A DNA stretch of 8,834 nt from Acidobacteriaceae bacterium (lineage in GTDB: Bacteria; Acidobacteriota; Terriglobia; Terriglobales; Acidobacteriaceae). The first letter of the stretch is position 1, and each line of letters begins with the position of its first letter. The stretch spans positions 1-8,834 of the forward strand of contig JAOAPG010000059.1 in assembly GCA_025462785.1 (NCBI GenBank). Direction: 5' to 3'. The notes below the pieces were generated by a model. The model was given only the letters and a program-made list of their open reading frames with translations, did no database searches and was not told where the DNA came from. Shown here one piece after another: positions 6,699 to 8,834 of the stretch. The position numbers and the translations under genes were made by a program.

Positions 6699-7448
6699 CT
6701 AAGTCCCAAACTGCAGAAGCGCAAAGATGTACAGCCACAGCAAAGCCATAAAATGCCAGTACCAACTCGTCAGATCAATGACAATGTGCTGCGATTCGAG
6801 GGATTTGCGCAGTATTGAAATGCCAAGAGCGTAGAAGAGAGCCGTTAGGCCTAACGCGAGGTGAACTCCGTGGGCTGCTGTAAGCAGGTAGACAAACGAA
6901 CTGCTCGCGCTCGTTGGTAGATGGAATCCTCGCAGGGCCAACGCTCTCCACGCCATCCACTGCCCACCTAGAAAACCCAATCCCAGCAATAACGTGAAAG
7001 ACAACCAAGGAACCCGGTAACGATCCCCAACAGAGACACCTGGAATGGTTCGGACCGGCGCAAGCACAATGTCTCGCATAATCTGCCGCCTCGCCATTTC
7101 GATCGTGAAGCTACTGGCTAAAAGCAGCGCGGTATTCACCAACAACAATGTGATTGGAAGATTTACGTGCATCCACTCGCGCACGCGAGTATTCGTTTCG
7201 AGGTTGTAAGTAGTTGTTTGCTGGCGCGCGATGTAGACGCCGGTGAACGTAACAAACATCATCAGGATCGGAGCAATCGCCAGGGCCAACCCCAACCGGG
7301 CTCGACGCAGCCTCTGCCCGTAATCCGGGGAACCGTCTTCGCCCCGTCCATCGCCTCCGCCGCCGTACTCGACGGGTGGAAGAACCCCTCCTCCACCCTG
7401 GCCAATTTCCGGTTCCTTTACTCCAACTCTGGAACTAATCCTGCTCAT
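6699..7448 (-). CDS. Haem-copper (cytochrome c) oxidase subunit III
   Basis: A 249-residue inner-membrane protein of the COX3/CyoC family, the accessory subunit III of proton-pumping terminal oxidases. Five membrane helices are visible at about 52-74, 94-115, 148-168, 185-210 and 228-247, the five-helix bacterial form. Family signatures are SSFTIEMA at 112-119 with Glu117, AHGVHLALGL at 192-201 with His193 and His196, and SWYWHFMALLWLYIF at 228-242. The first 45 residues are cytosolic and low in complexity, with two Gly runs (18-21 and 29-32) and acidic residues. A 45-base gap separates it from the upstream cytochrome c gene, so the two are probably one transcript. Subunits I and II are not in the window. 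No strong Shine-Dalgarno precedes the ATG. The family assignment is firm; whether it belongs to a cytochrome- or quinol-type oxidase is open, the cytochrome neighbour favouring the former. Confidence 0.92.
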   Translation of the reverse strand: MSRISSRVGVKEPEIGQGGGGVLPPVEYGGGGDGRGEDGSPDYGQRLRRARLGLALAIAPILMMFVTFTGVYIARQQTTTYNLETNTRVREWMHVNLPITLLLVNTALLLASSFTIEMARRQIMRDIVLAPVRTIPGVSVGDRYRVPWLSFTLLLGLGFLGGQWMAWRALALRGFHLPTSASSSFVYLLTAAHGVHLALGLTALFYALGISILRKSLESQHIVIDLTSWYWHFMALLWLYIFALLQFGT

Positions 7449-7493
7449 AGCTGAACCACATCGATCTAATGACTACTACTTCATTTTACTCAA

Positions 7494-7823
7494 CTAATGG
7501 ACGTAGTGGGCGATCTGTCCAGCCTCGTCGGGTGTTACCTGACCGTCGAACGGAGGCATGTTCCCCTTGCCATTTAGGATCACATTCTTTATCTGGCTAT
7601 CAGTTAACTTCTGGACTTCCTTAGAGTGGAGGTTCTGAGCTTTGAGTTGTTTGCCCATAGTGGTGTTTCCCGCTCCATCAGACCCATGACACATAACACA
7701 ATGGGACTTGAACAGAGTTTCGCCCGCTGAAGTCGATTTGCTTTGAGCAGTCAAAGCGGGAACTACGGCAAGCAGCATTGTTATGAGGAAAGCTAGCTTG
7801 AATCGGTGGCTCAATATCGTCAA
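7494..7823 (-). CDS. Small exported class I c-type cytochrome
   Basis: Single-haem electron carrier of the periplasm. Counting from the chosen TTG, the 109-residue product has a signal peptide (basic HRFK at 6-9, hydrophobic 10-23, cleavage after ALTA at 26). The haem site is CVMCH at 42-46. The probable axial Met is Met89 in NGKGNMPPF, a typical class I ending, followed by a C-terminal helix. The reading frame stays open to 8012, but that longer version overlaps the epimerase gene and puts about 63 non-signal-like residues before the signal peptide. AGGAG at 7832-7836 lies eight bases before the TTG at 7823, so the short form is preferred; a second in-frame TTG three codons later is possible. 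It directly precedes the oxidase subunit III gene and may deliver electrons to that oxidase. The function as cytochrome is certain from sequence; its partner is inference. Confidence 0.9.
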   Translation of the reverse strand: MTILSHRFKLAFLITMLLAVVPALTAQSKSTSAGETLFKSHCVMCHGSDGAGNTTMGKQLKAQNLHSKEVQKLTDSQIKNVILNGKGNMPPFDGQVTPDEAGQIAHYVH

Positions 7824-7831
7824 GAATCTGG

Positions 7832-7836
7832 CTCCT
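7832..7836 (-). promoter_or_regulatory. Ribosome binding site that fixes the cytochrome c start
   Basis: The minus strand reads AGGAG, eight bases before TTG at 7823. It is the best Shine-Dalgarno near this gene and the clearest I noticed in the window, and the reason for choosing TTG rather than the far upstream ATG-like extension or the internal ATG at codon 16, which would cut the signal peptide. Confidence 0.65.
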
Positions 7837-7947
7837 ATTGGGGATTTATCGCTCGGGCCCTCTCCCGTAAACAAAAAACGGATCGGGTCGCCGCGAGCTT
7901 CAGAACTCAACAATAATATGTCATCAGTAAGCGAAGCAGGAAGTAAC

Positions 7948-8834
7948 TTAAACCGTAGCGGAGTGACTGGCAGCCTGTTTCTGGCCTCCAGCGAAGCTAT
8001 CAGCAAAAGCATCGGGGACGGAGAAGCGGATCACGTCCTTATAGTCTTGTCCGAGAAATTTCTGCAGGCGTTCGGTATTCATGATGTACTCGCCGGTCAT
8101 ATAGGGGAATGCTTCGGGAGGAATGGCAGAAATTTTGAGCTTCCACAAAAGATCAAGAACCTGCCGGAACGCCCATGTTCCAGGCACACGCTTCAAATTG
8201 GCGCGAGCCATTTCGATGCAGCGCGCAAAGGTAAGCGGCTCACCCCGCCCCGCCACGTTGAGTACAGTCAGGCGTTGAGATTCAGGTTGGGTTTTGCGCA
8301 GGATATATCCAATCAATCTGGCGACGTCATCGACATGAACGAACTGGATCTTGTTGTCTAAATACTTTTGTCCCATTGGCAACATGCAGGGCAGACGTTT
8401 TCCAGCCTTACGCATCCTTGTGGCGCGTTTACTGGCGCCATTAGGTGTGCCCCGGAAGGCTCCCAATAAATAATTTTCTACACTCGCCCCCGCGAAAATA
8501 TGCGGACGAAGCATGTACACGCTGCACCCGCTCAATGCAGGAGCTCGTTGCTGCACTACCTGATCCGACTCCATTTTGTGAATTGCGTAGGGAAGCGTGT
8601 GTGCCGCAAGCGGCGCATCTTCAGTTACTGCTGTAGGAAGATCGGATCCGTAAACGGAGACACTGCTAGGAAAGATGAACTTCCGCACAATCGGTTCTTC
8701 GCGGTTCGCTTCGCTGATGGCTTCCATCACGCGCGCGGTTCCCGCTACATTGATCTGCCACATGCGGTTAAAATCGAGAACCCCAGTACGCACCGGATCG
8801 ATGACGAACGCGAGATGAATAACAGCCAAGGGAC
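7948..8834 (-). CDS. NAD-dependent epimerase/dehydratase, extended SDR (N-terminus outside window)
   Basis: C-terminal 295 or so residues of an extended short-chain dehydrogenase/reductase; the reading frame stays open to the right edge, and the GxxGxxG nucleotide-binding start (about 70 residues) should lie beyond it. Counting from the codon at 8827-8829, visible features are: VIHLAF at 3-8 (end of Rossmann strand 4); NVAGT at 27-31; FPSSVSVYG at 53-61 with the catalytic Ser; and the catalytic pair Tyr81-x3-Lys85 in YAIHK. HVDDVA, the usual motif near the substrate site, follows in the C-terminal part. It is therefore probably an active sugar-nucleotide epimerase/reductase-like enzyme using NAD(P), but the substrate cannot be named. 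An insert with RATRMRKAGKR in the middle is basic and less typical. A 124-base gap to the cytochrome gene has no clear terminator. Confidence 0.88.
   Translation of the reverse strand, partial: PLAVIHLAFVIDPVRTGVLDFNRMWQINVAGTARVMEAISEANREEPIVRKFIFPSSVSVYGSDLPTAVTEDAPLAAHTLPYAIHKMESDQVVQQRAPALSGCSVYMLRPHIFAGASVENYLLGAFRGTPNGASKRATRMRKAGKRLPCMLPMGQKYLDNKIQFVHVDDVARLIGYILRKTQPESQRLTVLNVAGRGEPLTFARCIEMARANLKRVPGTWAFRQVLDLLWKLKISAIPPEAFPYMTGEYIMNTERLQKFLGQDYKDVIRFSVPDAFADSFAGGQKQAASHSATV

Noticed and set aside
7824..7947. Possible promoter (TTGTTT-18-GATAAA) and GGGCCC hairpin between the epimerase and cytochrome genes
   Set aside because: Both hexamers are weak matches, the -10 would leave almost no leader before the Shine-Dalgarno, and the hairpin has four pairs with no T-run.
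7783..8361. Plus-strand open frame of 192 codons opposite the epimerase and cytochrome genes
   Set aside because: It lies antisense to the SDR gene, whose motifs (YAIHK, HVDDVA) are unmistakable, and its translation has no domain, signal or plausible composition. It is a shadow frame.
1..8834. Defence island, CRISPR array, insertion sequence or prophage
   Set aside because: No tandem direct repeats with spacers, no transposase, integrase, nuclease-helicase or toxin-antitoxin pair was seen on either strand; all nine genes form a co-oriented chromosomal series.

Overview
The window looks like a chromosomal segment of a soil-type Acidobacteriota (class Terriglobia or a relative). This rests on moderate GC, many exported TPR and alpha-helical proteins, a glycine-rich N-terminus on the cytochrome oxidase subunit III, and a SprT-like protein of a type I associate with acidobacterial genomes. 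No 16S rRNA or other formal marker is present, so the placement is an inference. No tRNA, rRNA, transposase, CRISPR array or phage gene was seen.

All nine supported genes lie on the minus strand, so transcription runs from high to low coordinates. In that order they are: an NAD-dependent epimerase/SDR cut by the right edge; a small exported c-type cytochrome, probably starting at a TTG behind a good Shine-Dalgarno; a haem-copper oxidase subunit III; a full-length uvrA; an exported TPR protein whose start overlaps the end of uvrA; two small exported helical proteins of unknown function; a SprT/YgjP-like zinc metallopeptidase; and the N-terminal part of an FTR1-family iron permease cut by the left edge.

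Three functional blocks can be read. (1) Cytochrome c and COX3 are 45 bases apart and probably co-transcribed, a respiratory pair without its subunits I and II in view. (2) uvrA, the TPR protein and the two small exported proteins overlap or abut (32-base or 14-base overlap, zero-base gap, ATGA overlap), so a cytosolic DNA-repair ATPase appears translationally linked to three envelope proteins. A consensus TATAAT lies 92 bases before uvrA. (3) The iron permease has its own promoter (TTGACG, 18 bases, TATCCT), with a Fur-box-like sequence over the expected transcription start, so iron-dependent repression is likely.

Most of the window is ordinary housekeeping and accessory chromosome. I did not find a convincing new defence or mobile system. 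The points most worth following are the uvrA-linked exported trio, the possible relationship between its two small members, the basic inserts in UvrA, the isolated COX3/cytochrome pair and the Fur-type control region.
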